The notes beneath the pieces are model-generated. The model saw nothing but the letters and a program-made list of their open reading frames with translations, was not told the origin of the DNA and did not search any database. Of a stretch of DNA of 64,000 nucleotides, positions 28,192 to 37,833 are shown one piece after another. The DNA is from JAKOQB01 sp050258235 (GTDB lineage Bacteria; Pseudomonadota; Gammaproteobacteria; Burkholderiales; Burkholderiaceae_F). Both the position numbers and the translations under genes were made by a program. The first letter of the stretch is position 1. The number at the start of each line of letters is the position of its first letter. The stretch covers positions 1 through 64,000 of the forward strand of contig JBLMYK010000145.1 of NCBI GenBank assembly GCA_050258235.1. The letters run 5' to 3'.

Positions 28192-29145
28192 TCACTCGAA
28201 GCGCGCGTACTCGGCAACTCGACGTCCGTCGACAGCGGCCCCGGCAAGAGCCATCGCCGCTGCCTGCGACGTCGCTCCCAGTTTGCCACGGCCGCGCGCC
28301 CGCGCGGCGAGCACGAATTCGCGCACCGCACGCGCATAGGCCTCGCCGCCGCCGAGCGCCGCGTTCCAGTGCGTCGCACCATCGATCTTCACCAGTCGTC
28401 GAAGATCGGGCAGCACGTTCGCCGCGGCCGCGTAGAGCCGGTCACTCATCTCGTGCGGAACCACCCGGTCCGCAGTGCCGTGGATCAGGAGCAGCGGTTC
28501 GTCGACCTGCGCAATCTTCTGCATCGAGTCGAATTCCTGCGTCACGATGACGTCCAAGAGTGGAATCCAGTTCCAGCGCGATGCGCGCACGAGATCCGGA
28601 ATGCTGGTGAATGTCGATTCCACGATCAACCCGCCGATGCCATCCACGTCCGCGGCCAGATCGATCGCCAGTGCCCCGCCCAGGCTGTACCCGTAGACGA
28701 AACGCCGTGCCGGATCGGGCTGGCGTCGTATCAGCTCCTCAAATGCCCGGCGAGTGTCTTCGCGCGCCGATTGCTCGCTCGGTAGCAGCGCAGTGGACCG
28801 ACCGAACCCGCGATAGTCGATCGCCAGCACGTTGAAACCCAGGGATCGAAGCAATTCGACCCGAGCGTAGCTGCCTGACAGGTTGCGCCGCGCGCCATGC
28901 AGGAACAATACGGTCGGTGCGCCCGCTTCGGCGGCCGGCACGTACCAGGCATGCAGGTGGCCGCCGCCGGCAAGCGGCAGTTCGAAGGCAGTGCCCCCCG
29001 CAGGAGGCTCACGATCACCGTAACGGGCGCTCGACTCGTGCTGGAAGATATTCCGACGCTGCCACTCGTCGATGCTGGCGCAGCCGCTTGCTAGCGCAAG
29101 CATCGCGGCAAGGACAACGCAGACTCTGACGGCTTTCGGATGCAT
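28192..29145 (-). CDS. Alpha/beta hydrolase lipoprotein
   Basis: The 317-residue protein has a lipoprotein signal (VVLAAMLALASGC, acylated Cys near residue 22), so it is probably anchored in an envelope membrane. The hydrolase fold shows LFLHGARRN (oxyanion region), the nucleophile elbow GYSLGG, Asp in HGTADRVVP, and His in DGATHWN, a complete Ser-Asp-His triad. It resembles BEM46/ABHD13-type hydrolases of unknown substrate. The ATG at 29145 starts the signal peptide directly. It is divergent from the Fe(III)-type ABC operon. Confidence 0.85.
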   Translation of the reverse strand: MHPKAVRVCVVLAAMLALASGCASIDEWQRRNIFQHESSARYGDREPPAGGTAFELPLAGGGHLHAWYVPAAEAGAPTVLFLHGARRNLSGSYARVELLRSLGFNVLAIDYRGFGRSTALLPSEQSAREDTRRAFEELIRRQPDPARRFVYGYSLGGALAIDLAADVDGIGGLIVESTFTSIPDLVRASRWNWIPLLDVIVTQEFDSMQKIAQVDEPLLLIHGTADRVVPHEMSDRLYAAAANVLPDLRRLVKIDGATHWNAALGGGEAYARAVREFVLAARARGRGKLGATSQAAAMALAGAAVDGRRVAEYARFE

Positions 29146-29438
29146 CTCGAACTGCACAAGTTGACCGGCGCGCCACCCCAATGCCGCGCACGCGATTCAG
29201 CGACAGTCCGCACGCCGACCGACGACGTGCTGACGGGATTCTTCGACCCCGGGACGCATGCAATGGCGGCCCGGCCGCGTCGTTCGAAGTGGGCCGGCGA
29301 CGCTCACTCCTTGCGCGAGGCCGTATCGCTCACTGCGCGGCAACGTCCATACAATAAAGGAGGACCGTGCCGTGCACCGCGTGCATGCACATGGTACGGT
29401 TTGCTCATCAGGGCCTCATCATCGGAAGGAGTGCTGAC

Positions 29439-30533
29439 ATGTCGCTACGACTCGCGTTTGCGGCTCTTGCCGCGGCGGCGGCGCCGGTATTGGCGCAGAC
29501 ACCACCGGCCGGCTACCCGGCGGACTATGCACAGACTATCGCCGCTGCGAAGAAGGAGGGCAAGGTTGTCATCTACAGCGCGCTCGATACGAAGGCCGCG
29601 CAGCCGCTGATCAGGGACTTCAATGCGCTGTATCCCGACATCAAGGTCGAGTACAACGACATGAACTCCACCGAGATGTACAACCGCTTCATTGCGGAAG
29701 TTGCCGCGGGACAGGGTTCGGCCGACGTGATGTGGAGTTCGGCAATGGACCTGCAGATCAAGCTCGTCGACGACGGCCAGGCGATGACGTACAGGTCGCC
29801 GGAGGCCTCCAAGCTTCCTTCGTGGGCGGTCTACAAGGACCAGGCCTACGGCACAACCTACGAGCCCGCGGTGTTCATCTACAACAAGCGCCTGGTGGCG
29901 GGCGATGAAGTGCCGCAGGATCACGCGGCGTTCGCCAGGCTGATCAACACCAAGACCGACAAGTTCAAGGGCAAGGTCACCACTTACGACATCGAGAAGA
30001 GCGGCGTCGGCTTCATGTTCGTCGTTCAGGACACCAAGTATTTCCCCGGCATGAAGGACCTGGAGAGGGGCTTCGGAGCAAGCAGCTACCGCGTCTATTC
30101 CAGCACCGGGAACATGCTGGAGAAGGTTTCGTCCGGCGAGCATCTGCTCGGCTACAACGTGCTGGGGTCGTACGCGCTGGTGCGGGCGAAGAAGGATCAG
30201 AACCTGGGCGTCGTGCTACCGAAGGACTACACGCTCGTTCTGTCGCGCGTGATGTTCATCGGCAAGCACGCGCGCAACCCGGATGCGGCCAAGCTCTGGC
30301 TCGACTACATCCTGTCGGCCCGCGGCCAGAAGATGATCGGCAGCGACGTGGAGCTGTTTTCGGTGCGCAATGATGTCGACGCCGAATACACCGCCGCCAA
30401 GCTGAACAAGGAACTCGGCTCCAACGTCAAGCCGATTCCGCTCAGCGCCGAGATCGTCAGCTACCTGGATCCGAAGAAACGCCTCGAGTTCCTGAACGCG
30501 TGGAAAGCGGCGCTCGCCGCCGGCGCGAAGTAG
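29439..30533 (+). CDS. Periplasmic binding protein of an Fe(III)-type ABC importer
   Basis: The 364-residue binding protein starts with a signal peptide (MSLRLAFAALAAAAAPVLAQ) and then reads GKVVIYSALDTKAAQPLIRD, DIKVEYNDMNSTEMYNRFIA and VMWSSAMDLQIKL. This is the type II fold of the AfuA/FbpA cluster that carries ferric ions or organic ligands such as phosphonates. The ATG at 29439 has an AAGGAG Shine-Dalgarno. An in-frame GTG at 29367, itself preceded by AAAGGAGG, would put 24 residues before the signal peptide. The gene leads an operon with permease (44-base gap) and ATPase. Confidence 0.87.
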   Translation: MSLRLAFAALAAAAAPVLAQTPPAGYPADYAQTIAAAKKEGKVVIYSALDTKAAQPLIRDFNALYPDIKVEYNDMNSTEMYNRFIAEVAAGQGSADVMWSSAMDLQIKLVDDGQAMTYRSPEASKLPSWAVYKDQAYGTTYEPAVFIYNKRLVAGDEVPQDHAAFARLINTKTDKFKGKVTTYDIEKSGVGFMFVVQDTKYFPGMKDLERGFGASSYRVYSSTGNMLEKVSSGEHLLGYNVLGSYALVRAKKDQNLGVVLPKDYTLVLSRVMFIGKHARNPDAAKLWLDYILSARGQKMIGSDVELFSVRNDVDAEYTAAKLNKELGSNVKPIPLSAEIVSYLDPKKRLEFLNAWKAALAAGAK

Positions 30534-30577
30534 CCAACTGAGGCGGCGGCGCGACGAGGTCGCCGCCGCGAGCGGCG

Positions 30578-32305
30578 ATGGCGGCGACCGCAGGTCCGTC
30601 GGAATCCCTTGCCGCGCCTGGCGCCGCGGCCGCCGTGCTGGCGCGCGTCCCGCGCGCGCTTACCATCCTGCTCGTGGCGGCGGCGGTTCTCGCGCCGCTG
30701 TCGCTGATTGCCTACCAGAGCCTGCTGTCGGCCCCTTTCTTCGATGCGGCGAAGAAGGTCAGCCTCGCCGCATATGAGTTCATCTTCGCCGACCCGGATT
30801 TCTGGTCAGCATTCCGCAACTCCCTCCTGATCGCCGCCGGCATGACGCTGATCGCGGTGCCGCTTGGCGCCGTGTTCGCCTTCGTGATGGAGCGCACCGA
30901 TCTGCCGGGCAAGCGCTGGATCGAGCCGTTGCTGCTGGTGCCGAGCTTCGTGTCGCCGATGGTGCTGTCGTTCGGCTACATCGTCGCCGCCGGGCCGGTC
31001 GGCTTCTACTCGGTCTGGGCCACCGACGTCTTCGGCGCGGCGCCGTGGGGTCTGTATTCGCTGACCGCGATGGCGGTGATCGCCGGGCTCACGCACGTGC
31101 CGAATGTCTACGTATACGCGTCGGCGGCGCTGAAGACGCTCGGCTCGGACGTGGAGGAAGCCGCGCGCGTGGCGGGCGCGTCGCCCGTGCGGGTCGCTCT
31201 GTCTGTCAGCCTGCCGCTGATAACGCCGGCACTGCTGTTCTCCGCGGTGCTGGTCTTCTTCCTCGGGCTCGAACTCTTCGGTCTGCCGCTGGTGCTCGGC
31301 GACCCGGAGGGCCACCTCGTGCTGTCGACCTATCTGTACAAATTGACCAACAAGCTCGGCACGCCGTCGTATCACCTGATGGCCGCGGTGGCGGTCTGCA
31401 TCGTTGCGATGACGGTGCCGCTCGTGCTGCTGCAGCGTCGGCTGCTGCAGAACGTACGCCGCTACGCCACCGTCAGGGGAAAGGCCGGCCGGATCCGCGA
31501 CCTGCCGCTCGGCAACTGGAAATGGCTTGCGGTTGCGCTGATCGGAATCTGGATCTTTGTCAGCGTCGTCGTGCCGATCAGCGGCATTGCGCTGCGAGCG
31601 TTCGTGACCAACTGGGGTTTCGGCGTGCGGCTGGCCGAGGCTTTCACCCTCGACGGCTTCCGCTCCGTGTTCGACGAGCCGACGCACGTGCGGGCAATCT
31701 GGAACACGATCCTGATCGGCGTCGTCGGCGGCGCTCTCACGGTGGCCTGCTACACGGCGATCGGATTTGCCACGCACCGCAGGGCCGACGGCTGGTCGCG
31801 TGTGATCGACTACCTGGTGCTGGCGCCGCGCGCGGTGCCGGGACTGCTGATCGGGCTCGCGTTTCTCTGGGTATTCCTCTTCTTTCCGCCCCTGACACCG
31901 CTGCGGCAGACGATCTTCAGCATGTGGCTCGCCTACAGCGTGGTCTGGCTCGCCTATGGAATGCGGCTGATCTCCGCGTCGTTGCTGCAGGTCAGCACCG
32001 AACTCGAAGAAGCCGCGCGGACCGCCGGGGCGGGGCGCGGCCGCGTCTCGCGCGAGATCACGCTGCCGTTGATCCGCCATGGATTGCTCGGTTCCTGGCT
32101 GCTCGTGTTCATGATCTTCGAACGCGAGTATTCGACCGGCGTCTACCTGCTGGCGCCCGGCACCGAAGTGATCGGCGCGCAGCTCGTTTCGCTGTGGCAG
32201 GGCGGCGCAATCGACATCGTCGCCGCGCTGTCGCTGATCAACATCATCCTCGTCTTCATCGGCCTGGCGCTGGCGCTGCGGTTCGGCGTCAAGCTGCGCG
32301 ACTAG
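30578..32305 (+). CDS. ABC permease with two fused transmembrane domains (FbpB-like)
   Basis: The 575-residue protein has about twelve membrane segments in two halves, each with an EAA-type loop that docks on the ATPase: LGSDVEEAARVAGASPVRVA near residue 190 and STELEEAARTAGAGRGRVSR near residue 480. A fused double permease is characteristic of Fe(III) and thiamine-type importers. It starts 44 bases after the binding-protein gene and ends 9 bases before the ATPase gene. Confidence 0.92.
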   Translation: MAATAGPSESLAAPGAAAAVLARVPRALTILLVAAAVLAPLSLIAYQSLLSAPFFDAAKKVSLAAYEFIFADPDFWSAFRNSLLIAAGMTLIAVPLGAVFAFVMERTDLPGKRWIEPLLLVPSFVSPMVLSFGYIVAAGPVGFYSVWATDVFGAAPWGLYSLTAMAVIAGLTHVPNVYVYASAALKTLGSDVEEAARVAGASPVRVALSVSLPLITPALLFSAVLVFFLGLELFGLPLVLGDPEGHLVLSTYLYKLTNKLGTPSYHLMAAVAVCIVAMTVPLVLLQRRLLQNVRRYATVRGKAGRIRDLPLGNWKWLAVALIGIWIFVSVVVPISGIALRAFVTNWGFGVRLAEAFTLDGFRSVFDEPTHVRAIWNTILIGVVGGALTVACYTAIGFATHRRADGWSRVIDYLVLAPRAVPGLLIGLAFLWVFLFFPPLTPLRQTIFSMWLAYSVVWLAYGMRLISASLLQVSTELEEAARTAGAGRGRVSREITLPLIRHGLLGSWLLVFMIFEREYSTGVYLLAPGTEVIGAQLVSLWQGGAIDIVAALSLINIILVFIGLALALRFGVKLRD

Positions 32306-32314
32306 GAAGGGAAC

Positions 32315-33370
32315 ATGACCGAACTCGTGGTCGACGACCTGCATCTTCGCTACGGCGACAACCCGATCCTCAAGGGCGTGGCGATGACTCTCGCACGCGG
32401 CGAGGTGGTGTCGCTGCTCGGACCGTCGGGCAGCGGCAAAACGACGCTGCTGCGCGCAGTGGCCGGGCTCGAGGTCCCGCATCAGGGCACGATCCGGATC
32501 GGCGACAAGCCCGTGTTCGACGGCGCGCGCGGCATCGACGTGCCGGCCGAGCGGCGCAACCTCGGGCTCGTATTCCAGTCGTACGCACTTTGGCCGCACA
32601 AGACCGTGTTCGACAACGTCGCGTACGGGCTGAGACTGCGCGGCGTTGCCGCCGGTGAGGCCGCACAGCGCGTACGCGCGGCACTCGATCAGCTTTCGCT
32701 CGGCCAGCTCTCCGAACGCTTTCCGCATCAGCTGTCCGGGGGACAGCAGCAGCGCGTCGCGCTGGCGCGTGCGCTCGTGTACAACCCGCCGGTCATCCTG
32801 CTCGACGAGCCGCTGTCGAACCTCGATGCAAAGCTGCGCGAGGAGGCGCGCGCCTGGCTGCGCGAGCTGATCGTGCGGCTGCAGCTGTCGGCGCTCGTCG
32901 TCACGCACGACCAGGGCGAGGCGCTCGCGATGTCGGACCGCATCCTGCTGCTCAATGCCGGACGCATCGAGCAGCAGGGCACGCCGGAGCAGATGTACAG
33001 CGCGCCGGAGACCCTGTTCGCGGCCGACTTCATGGGCAGCAACAACCGCCTGCCGGGGCGCGTCGCCGAGGTGCGCGACGGTGCGGCTCTGCTCGAGGGC
33101 GAAGGCTGGCGCCTGTGGGGTACGGCGAAGGTGGGTGCGGCAGCGGGGCGCGACGGCGTCGGCATGATTCGCCTCGAGCGCATGCGGATCGCCGAGGCCG
33201 CCGGCGACAACCGGCTCGCGGCGGAACTTGCCACGTCGATGTATCTCGGCGACCGCTGGGAACACCTGTTCGCGATCGGTGCCGCCCGCCTGCGCGCCTA
33301 CGGCGACCGGCCGCTCGCCACGGGTCGACACTGGCTGGAACTGCCGCGCGAGTCGCTCTGGGTCTTCTGA
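32315..33370 (+). CDS. ABC importer ATPase (FbpC/PotA-like)
   Basis: The 351-residue ATPase has Walker A LLGPSGSGKTTLL, signature LSGGQQQRVALARAL, Walker B PVILLDEPLSNLDAKLREE and the switch VVTHDQGEALAMSD. A C-terminal TOBE-like regulatory domain (about residues 235-351) is typical of carbohydrate/iron/polyamine importers. GGAAGG stands before the ATG. It completes the importer operon. The ligand is not certain: iron is the usual choice for this gene set, but no Fur site was seen. Confidence 0.93.
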   Translation: MTELVVDDLHLRYGDNPILKGVAMTLARGEVVSLLGPSGSGKTTLLRAVAGLEVPHQGTIRIGDKPVFDGARGIDVPAERRNLGLVFQSYALWPHKTVFDNVAYGLRLRGVAAGEAAQRVRAALDQLSLGQLSERFPHQLSGGQQQRVALARALVYNPPVILLDEPLSNLDAKLREEARAWLRELIVRLQLSALVVTHDQGEALAMSDRILLLNAGRIEQQGTPEQMYSAPETLFAADFMGSNNRLPGRVAEVRDGAALLEGEGWRLWGTAKVGAAAGRDGVGMIRLERMRIAEAAGDNRLAAELATSMYLGDRWEHLFAIGAARLRAYGDRPLATGRHWLELPRESLWVF

Positions 33371-33393
33371 TCCGGCGCAGTCGCCGAGATCGC

Positions 33394-34560
33394 TCAATCC
33401 GCGCGCAGCGCGTCGACGATCCTCATCCGGCTCGCCTTGGCCGCGGGCAGAAATCCGCCGATCAGGCCCATTGCGAGCGCGAACACAGCGCTCGCCACGA
33501 CAATCGACGGCGTCAACGCGAAGGAGAACGCGAGCTCGGAGAACGAGGTGAAGTTCGTGGTCGAGATCGTGAACGCCTGCAGAAACGTGGCGCCGAACAG
33601 CCCCGCCAGACCGCCGACCAGCGCCAGCAGCAGCGACTCGAGCAGGAAGGCCGCGAGGATGGAGCGGCGCCGGAAGCCGAGCGCGCGCAGCGTCCCGATC
33701 TCGCCGGTGCGCGTGGCGACCGACGCATACATCGTGATCGCCGCGCCGATGATCGCGCCGAGCGAAAAGATCACCGACAGGGTGATGCCCAGGTAGCGGA
33801 TGAATCCCGACAGCGCGCGCGACTGGTCCTCGTAGAACTGGCGCTCGCGCTTGACTTCGACGGTCAGGCGCGGCTCCGCGGCCAGCGTCTGCTGCAGTGG
33901 GCCGTACGCATCGGGTGCCGACAGCTGCGCGATCACCGACGAGTAACCCAGTCGCCGGAATGCCTGCCCAAGCTGCTCGGCGTCGCCCCAGATCTCGGAG
34001 TCGAACGCGGTGCGTCCGGCGTCGAAGCGGCCGACGACGGTCCATTGCCTTTGTGCGAACGCGAGCGACTGCCCGACCTCGACGCCGGCGAACTGGCGCG
34101 CCACGCTCGATCCGACCACGATCTCGCTCGCTCCCGGCCGGAACATGCGGCCCTGCACGATCTTAAGCTGCGGACGCAGCGCGAGGCCCATCGGCGGAAC
34201 GCCGCGGATCGGCACATTGCTGCGCTTGCCGGTATCGACTTTGGTGAGCGAATTGAGGACCACGACCTCCTTGGACACGCGCGGCCTGCCCGAAGCGTCG
34301 CGCGCGATCTGCGGCAGGGTCTCGATCAGCGCCGCCTGCTCGCGGGCCACGCCGCTCTGGATCTCGGTTTCCGCACCCTTGCGGATGAAGAGCACGTTGT
34401 CGTCCGCACCGGTGGCGACCAGCGTTGCCTTCAGGCCCGCGTCGAGCATCAGCACGGCGGCGAACACGAACACGACCAGCGCCATGCCGCCTGCGGTCAA
34501 AAGCGTCGTCAGGCGCCGCACCCACAGGTTGCGCGCGATATACGAAAGCGGGATGCGCAT
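33394..34560 (-). CDS. FtsX/MacB-type ABC permease, second of two
   Basis: This 388-residue permease has one N-terminal membrane helix (TTLLTAGGMALVVFVFAAVLM), a periplasmic domain of about 220 residues, and three C-terminal helices including FVRYLGITL-type and LVGGLAGLFGATF segments. This is the MacB/FtsX layout. The gene begins 1 base after the first permease stop and ends the efflux operon, convergent with the importer ATPase gene. The heterodimer of two different permeases suggests an asymmetric export or lipid-related complex. Confidence 0.87.
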   Translation of the reverse strand: MRIPLSYIARNLWVRRLTTLLTAGGMALVVFVFAAVLMLDAGLKATLVATGADDNVLFIRKGAETEIQSGVAREQAALIETLPQIARDASGRPRVSKEVVVLNSLTKVDTGKRSNVPIRGVPPMGLALRPQLKIVQGRMFRPGASEIVVGSSVARQFAGVEVGQSLAFAQRQWTVVGRFDAGRTAFDSEIWGDAEQLGQAFRRLGYSSVIAQLSAPDAYGPLQQTLAAEPRLTVEVKRERQFYEDQSRALSGFIRYLGITLSVIFSLGAIIGAAITMYASVATRTGEIGTLRALGFRRRSILAAFLLESLLLALVGGLAGLFGATFLQAFTISTTNFTSFSELAFSFALTPSIVVASAVFALAMGLIGGFLPAAKASRMRIVDALRAD

Positions 34561-35721
34561 TCAGCCCACGTGTCTGAGTCCGTCGACGATCTTCACCCGC
34601 GCGCTGCGCAGCATCGGCACCACCGCGGCCAGCGCGCCGACCGCGACCGCAGCGGCGCCCTGCATCGCAAGCGTCGCCGGCGCGACCTCGAAGCGCGCGA
34701 ACACGCTCTTGCCGATTGCGCTCCAGAACGCGTGCGCAATGCCGGGCGTTGCCGCGGCTGCGATCGCGCCGCCGATCGCGGCGAGCGCAACGCTTTCGGC
34801 GAAGATCAGGCGGGCGACGAATCCCGGGCCGAAGCCGAGGGCCTTCAGCGTTGCGTATTCGGACAGGCGCTCGCGCGCCGTCATGGCCATCGTGTTGGCG
34901 GTCACGGCGAGGATGATCAGGATCACGACGAAGCTGACTCCCGAGATCACCTCGATGATCGTCTCGACCATGGCGACGAACGACAGCTGAAACGCCTTCT
35001 CCGTCTCGGTCAGCGTGGCGGCCAGGGAATTGGCGAATTCCGCATCGATCGCGCGCGCGACGTCGGCCACCCTGCCCGGATCATCCACGTCGACGACGAA
35101 CACGCCGGCGTTGTTGGCCGCGCGCGGGAAACGCTGCTTCAGGTATTCGTTCAGGTAGTCGTAATGGAAGTAGAACTGGCGCGTGATGACCGTGTCGTCG
35201 CGGCCGTCGAAGATCGCGCGTACGGTGAACTCCCAGTTGCCGGGATAGATCGTGCCGCGGATCGGCACGCGATCCCCGACCTTGAAGCCGTACAGGTCGG
35301 CGAGCTGGCGCCCGACGGCGGCCCCCTGGCGGTCGCGCAGGAAGTCCTGCCACTCCGCCGGACGGAAGCGGAACTCGGGATACATCGCAAAGAAGTTCGG
35401 CACATCGGTGGCGAACTGCGCGAAGAAGTTCTTTTCGTCGCGCCACACGCCGCCGAACCAGTTCGACACCGCCACGCCGCGAACGCCATCGATCGCGAGA
35501 ATCTTCTCGCGGTAGTACATCGGCAACGGGAAGACGAGCGAGATGCTGTTGCGCGTGACGAGCCTCGTCGCCGACGCCGCCTCCGACCCCGCGTACCACG
35601 CGCGGACCACCGTCTGCAGCAATCCGAATGCGGTCAGTGCGATCACGAGTCCGACCACCGTCAGCGCGCTGCGCAGCCGGGCGCGAAAGGCATTGCGGAG
35701 AACGAGCCTGAGGAAGAACAC
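34561..35721 (-). CDS. FtsX/MacB-type ABC permease, first of two
   Basis: This 386-residue permease has the same one-plus-three membrane layout as its neighbour, with VVRAWYAGSEAASATRLVTR after the first helix, a large periplasmic domain and a C-terminal GFGPGFVARLIFAESVALAA segment that matches the MacB/FtsX family. The two proteins are paralogous in style but clearly different in sequence. It is 3 bases after the ATPase gene. Confidence 0.87.
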   Translation of the reverse strand: MFFLRLVLRNAFRARLRSALTVVGLVIALTAFGLLQTVVRAWYAGSEAASATRLVTRNSISLVFPLPMYYREKILAIDGVRGVAVSNWFGGVWRDEKNFFAQFATDVPNFFAMYPEFRFRPAEWQDFLRDRQGAAVGRQLADLYGFKVGDRVPIRGTIYPGNWEFTVRAIFDGRDDTVITRQFYFHYDYLNEYLKQRFPRAANNAGVFVVDVDDPGRVADVARAIDAEFANSLAATLTETEKAFQLSFVAMVETIIEVISGVSFVVILIILAVTANTMAMTARERLSEYATLKALGFGPGFVARLIFAESVALAAIGGAIAAAATPGIAHAFWSAIGKSVFARFEVAPATLAMQGAAAVAVGALAAVVPMLRSARVKIVDGLRHVG

Positions 35722-35724
35722 CGC

Positions 35725-36447
35725 TCAATGCGCAAACGGACTCGTGTCCGTCAGCTGCCCCTTGTCAAGATAGATCAGGTGGTGTGCCGCTTCCGCCGCG
35801 CGCGGGTCGTGCGTCACCATCACGATCGTCTTCTTCAGCTCGACGTTCAGGCGATCGAGCAGCTTCAGGATCTCGGCCGCCGACGCGCGATCCAGGTCGC
35901 CGGTCGGCTCATCCGCGATCAGCAGCAGCGGATCGGTGACCACCGCGCGCGCGATCGCTACGCGCTGCTGCTGCCCGCCCGACAGCTCGTTGGGCCGGTG
36001 ATCCATACGGTCCGCCAGTCCGACCAGCGCGAGCACGATTTCCGCGCGTTCCCGCCGCTCGCGCCGCGTCAGTCCCGTCAGCAGCAGCGGCAGTTCGACG
36101 TTTTCGAACGCGGTCAGCACGGGCATCAGGTTGTAGAACTGGAAGATGAATCCCACCGAGCGCGCCCGCCACGCGGCCAGATCGCCCTCGGACAGCCCCA
36201 CGATGTCCTCGCCGCCGATCACGAGCCGTCCGGCATCCGGCTTGTCGATGCCGGCGATCAGATTCAGCAGCGTGCTCTTGCCGGATCCCGAAGGCCCCAT
36301 CAGCGCGACGAAATCGCCGCCGCCGATCTCCAGGTTGATATCGGTCAGCACCTGCACCACCTGATCGCCGCGCACGTAGCTCTTGCTGACGCGCTCGACC
36401 GCGATCAGCGCCGCGCGGCCGCTGCCGGTGGTTCTGACCGCCACCAT
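35725..36447 (-). CDS. MacB/LolD-type ABC ATPase
   Basis: The 240-residue stand-alone ATPase has Walker A LMGPSGSGKSTLLNLIAG, signature LSGGQQQRVAIARAVV, and Walker B LLIADEPTGDLD, the exact form used by LolD/MacB-class proteins that drive mechanotransmission across the envelope. It is flanked by an adaptor gene (2-base gap) and two permease genes (3-base gap), so the four form one operon. Confidence 0.93.
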   Translation of the reverse strand: MVAVRTTGSGRAALIAVERVSKSYVRGDQVVQVLTDINLEIGGGDFVALMGPSGSGKSTLLNLIAGIDKPDAGRLVIGGEDIVGLSEGDLAAWRARSVGFIFQFYNLMPVLTAFENVELPLLLTGLTRRERRERAEIVLALVGLADRMDHRPNELSGGQQQRVAIARAVVTDPLLLIADEPTGDLDRASAAEILKLLDRLNVELKKTIVMVTHDPRAAEAAHHLIYLDKGQLTDTSPFAH

Positions 36448-36449
36448 TG

Positions 36450-37712
36450 CTACCTCCTGGCGGCGACCCGCTGTCCGTCCTGCAGCTTGTCGGGCGGACC
36501 GATCACGACGCGCGTGCCCGGGGCGAGGCCGTCCACGCGCAGCAGGTCGCCGACTTTCGCTCCGACCACGACCGCCGTCAGCGCCACAACGCCCTGGTCC
36601 GTGTCCTTGGCCTGGGAAGCGTCAGCCGCATTGCCCTTGACGACGAACACCGCGTCTTTTCCACCCCGCTTCACGACCGCCTCGGGACGCAGCGCCGCCA
36701 CCGCAGCGCGCTCGGCCGGTGCGGGCCGGCGCGACAGGAACGCGATCTTCGCGCTCATGTCCGGCAGTATGCGCGGATCGGTCTCGTCGAAGCGCACCTT
36801 GACCAGCAGCGTCGCCTTGCTGCGATCCACCGTGGGCACGATGCGGGACACCGAGCCGAGCAGGCGCAGGTCCGGGAACGCATCGAGCTGGATTTCGGCC
36901 GGCTGGCCGGGCCTGATCTGCGCGATGCTCGACTCCGACACGTCGGCCTCGACCTCGAGCGTGCTCATGTCCGCCATCGTCACCACGGCACCGGTCGTGC
37001 CCGATGCGGACGAAAAAGGCGTGACGATGTCACCGACGTTCGCGCTCTTGGTCAGCACGATGCCGCTGAATGGCGCGCGGATCAGCGTCTGGTCGAGGGC
37101 CACGCTAGCGGCGCGCAGGTTCGCCTCGGCAACCGCAATCTGCGCGCGCAGGGCCTCGATCGCCGCATGCGCCTTGTTGTAGCGGGCCTGCGCCTGATCG
37201 ACCGATGCCTCGGACACGAAGTCCTTCTGCGCCAGGTCCTGCGCCCGCTTCAGCGCCATTTCTGCATCCGTGAGCTCCGCCTGCCCCTGCACCAGGTTGG
37301 CCTGCGCCGCCTTCACCCCGGCCGCCGCCTGCTCGCGCTGAGCCGCCACATCACGGTTTTCCAGCCGGGCGATCATTTCCCCTTCCTGCACGCGCTGGCC
37401 CTCCTGCACGCCCAACCACTCGAGTCGGCCGGTCGCCTTGCTCGAGACCGATGCTCGCCGCGCGGCGGTCACCCGGCCGGTCGCATTCAGCACGGCCAGG
37501 CTCTGCGACGGATAGGCGGCGACGACCGCCCCGATCTCGACCGACGCGGGGCGGCCGCCCTGCGCGATGAATGCCGCGGCGGCGCCGACCGCAAGCAACG
37601 CGAGCAGCCAGGCCCACCACCGCTTCCACCAGGGTCGGCGCCGGCGGATCGGCGCGGCGCCGCGGTCGATCGAGAGTCGCGACAATTCAGAGGAGTCGTT
37701 CGAGGCGGTCAT
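36450..37712 (-). CDS. Efflux periplasmic adaptor (HlyD/MacA family)
   Basis: The 420-residue adaptor has one N-terminal membrane helix (about residues 35-51), a lipoyl-like half (GRLEWLGVQEGQRVQEGEMI), a coiled-coil hairpin (Ala/Gln/Glu-rich, about residues 110-190), the second lipoyl half (IRAPFSGIVLTKSANVGDIV), and a beta-barrel and membrane-proximal part. It would connect the permeases to an outer-membrane channel, but no TolC-like gene is in the window. It is the first gene of the efflux operon. Confidence 0.9.
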   Translation of the reverse strand: MTASNDSSELSRLSIDRGAAPIRRRRPWWKRWWAWLLALLAVGAAAAFIAQGGRPASVEIGAVVAAYPSQSLAVLNATGRVTAARRASVSSKATGRLEWLGVQEGQRVQEGEMIARLENRDVAAQREQAAAGVKAAQANLVQGQAELTDAEMALKRAQDLAQKDFVSEASVDQAQARYNKAHAAIEALRAQIAVAEANLRAASVALDQTLIRAPFSGIVLTKSANVGDIVTPFSSASGTTGAVVTMADMSTLEVEADVSESSIAQIRPGQPAEIQLDAFPDLRLLGSVSRIVPTVDRSKATLLVKVRFDETDPRILPDMSAKIAFLSRRPAPAERAAVAALRPEAVVKRGGKDAVFVVKGNAADASQAKDTDQGVVALTAVVVGAKVGDLLRVDGLAPGTRVVIGPPDKLQDGQRVAARR

Positions 37713-37833
37713 GTCCGGCGCAGAGCGTTCAAGCCCGGCATCCTACCGAAGCGATCCGGCACCAACGGCGCAGATCGCACGCCCGATCCGGCATCTCGCG
37801 CCGCGCGTGCATGCGCGCCAGTGCCGCCGCCGG

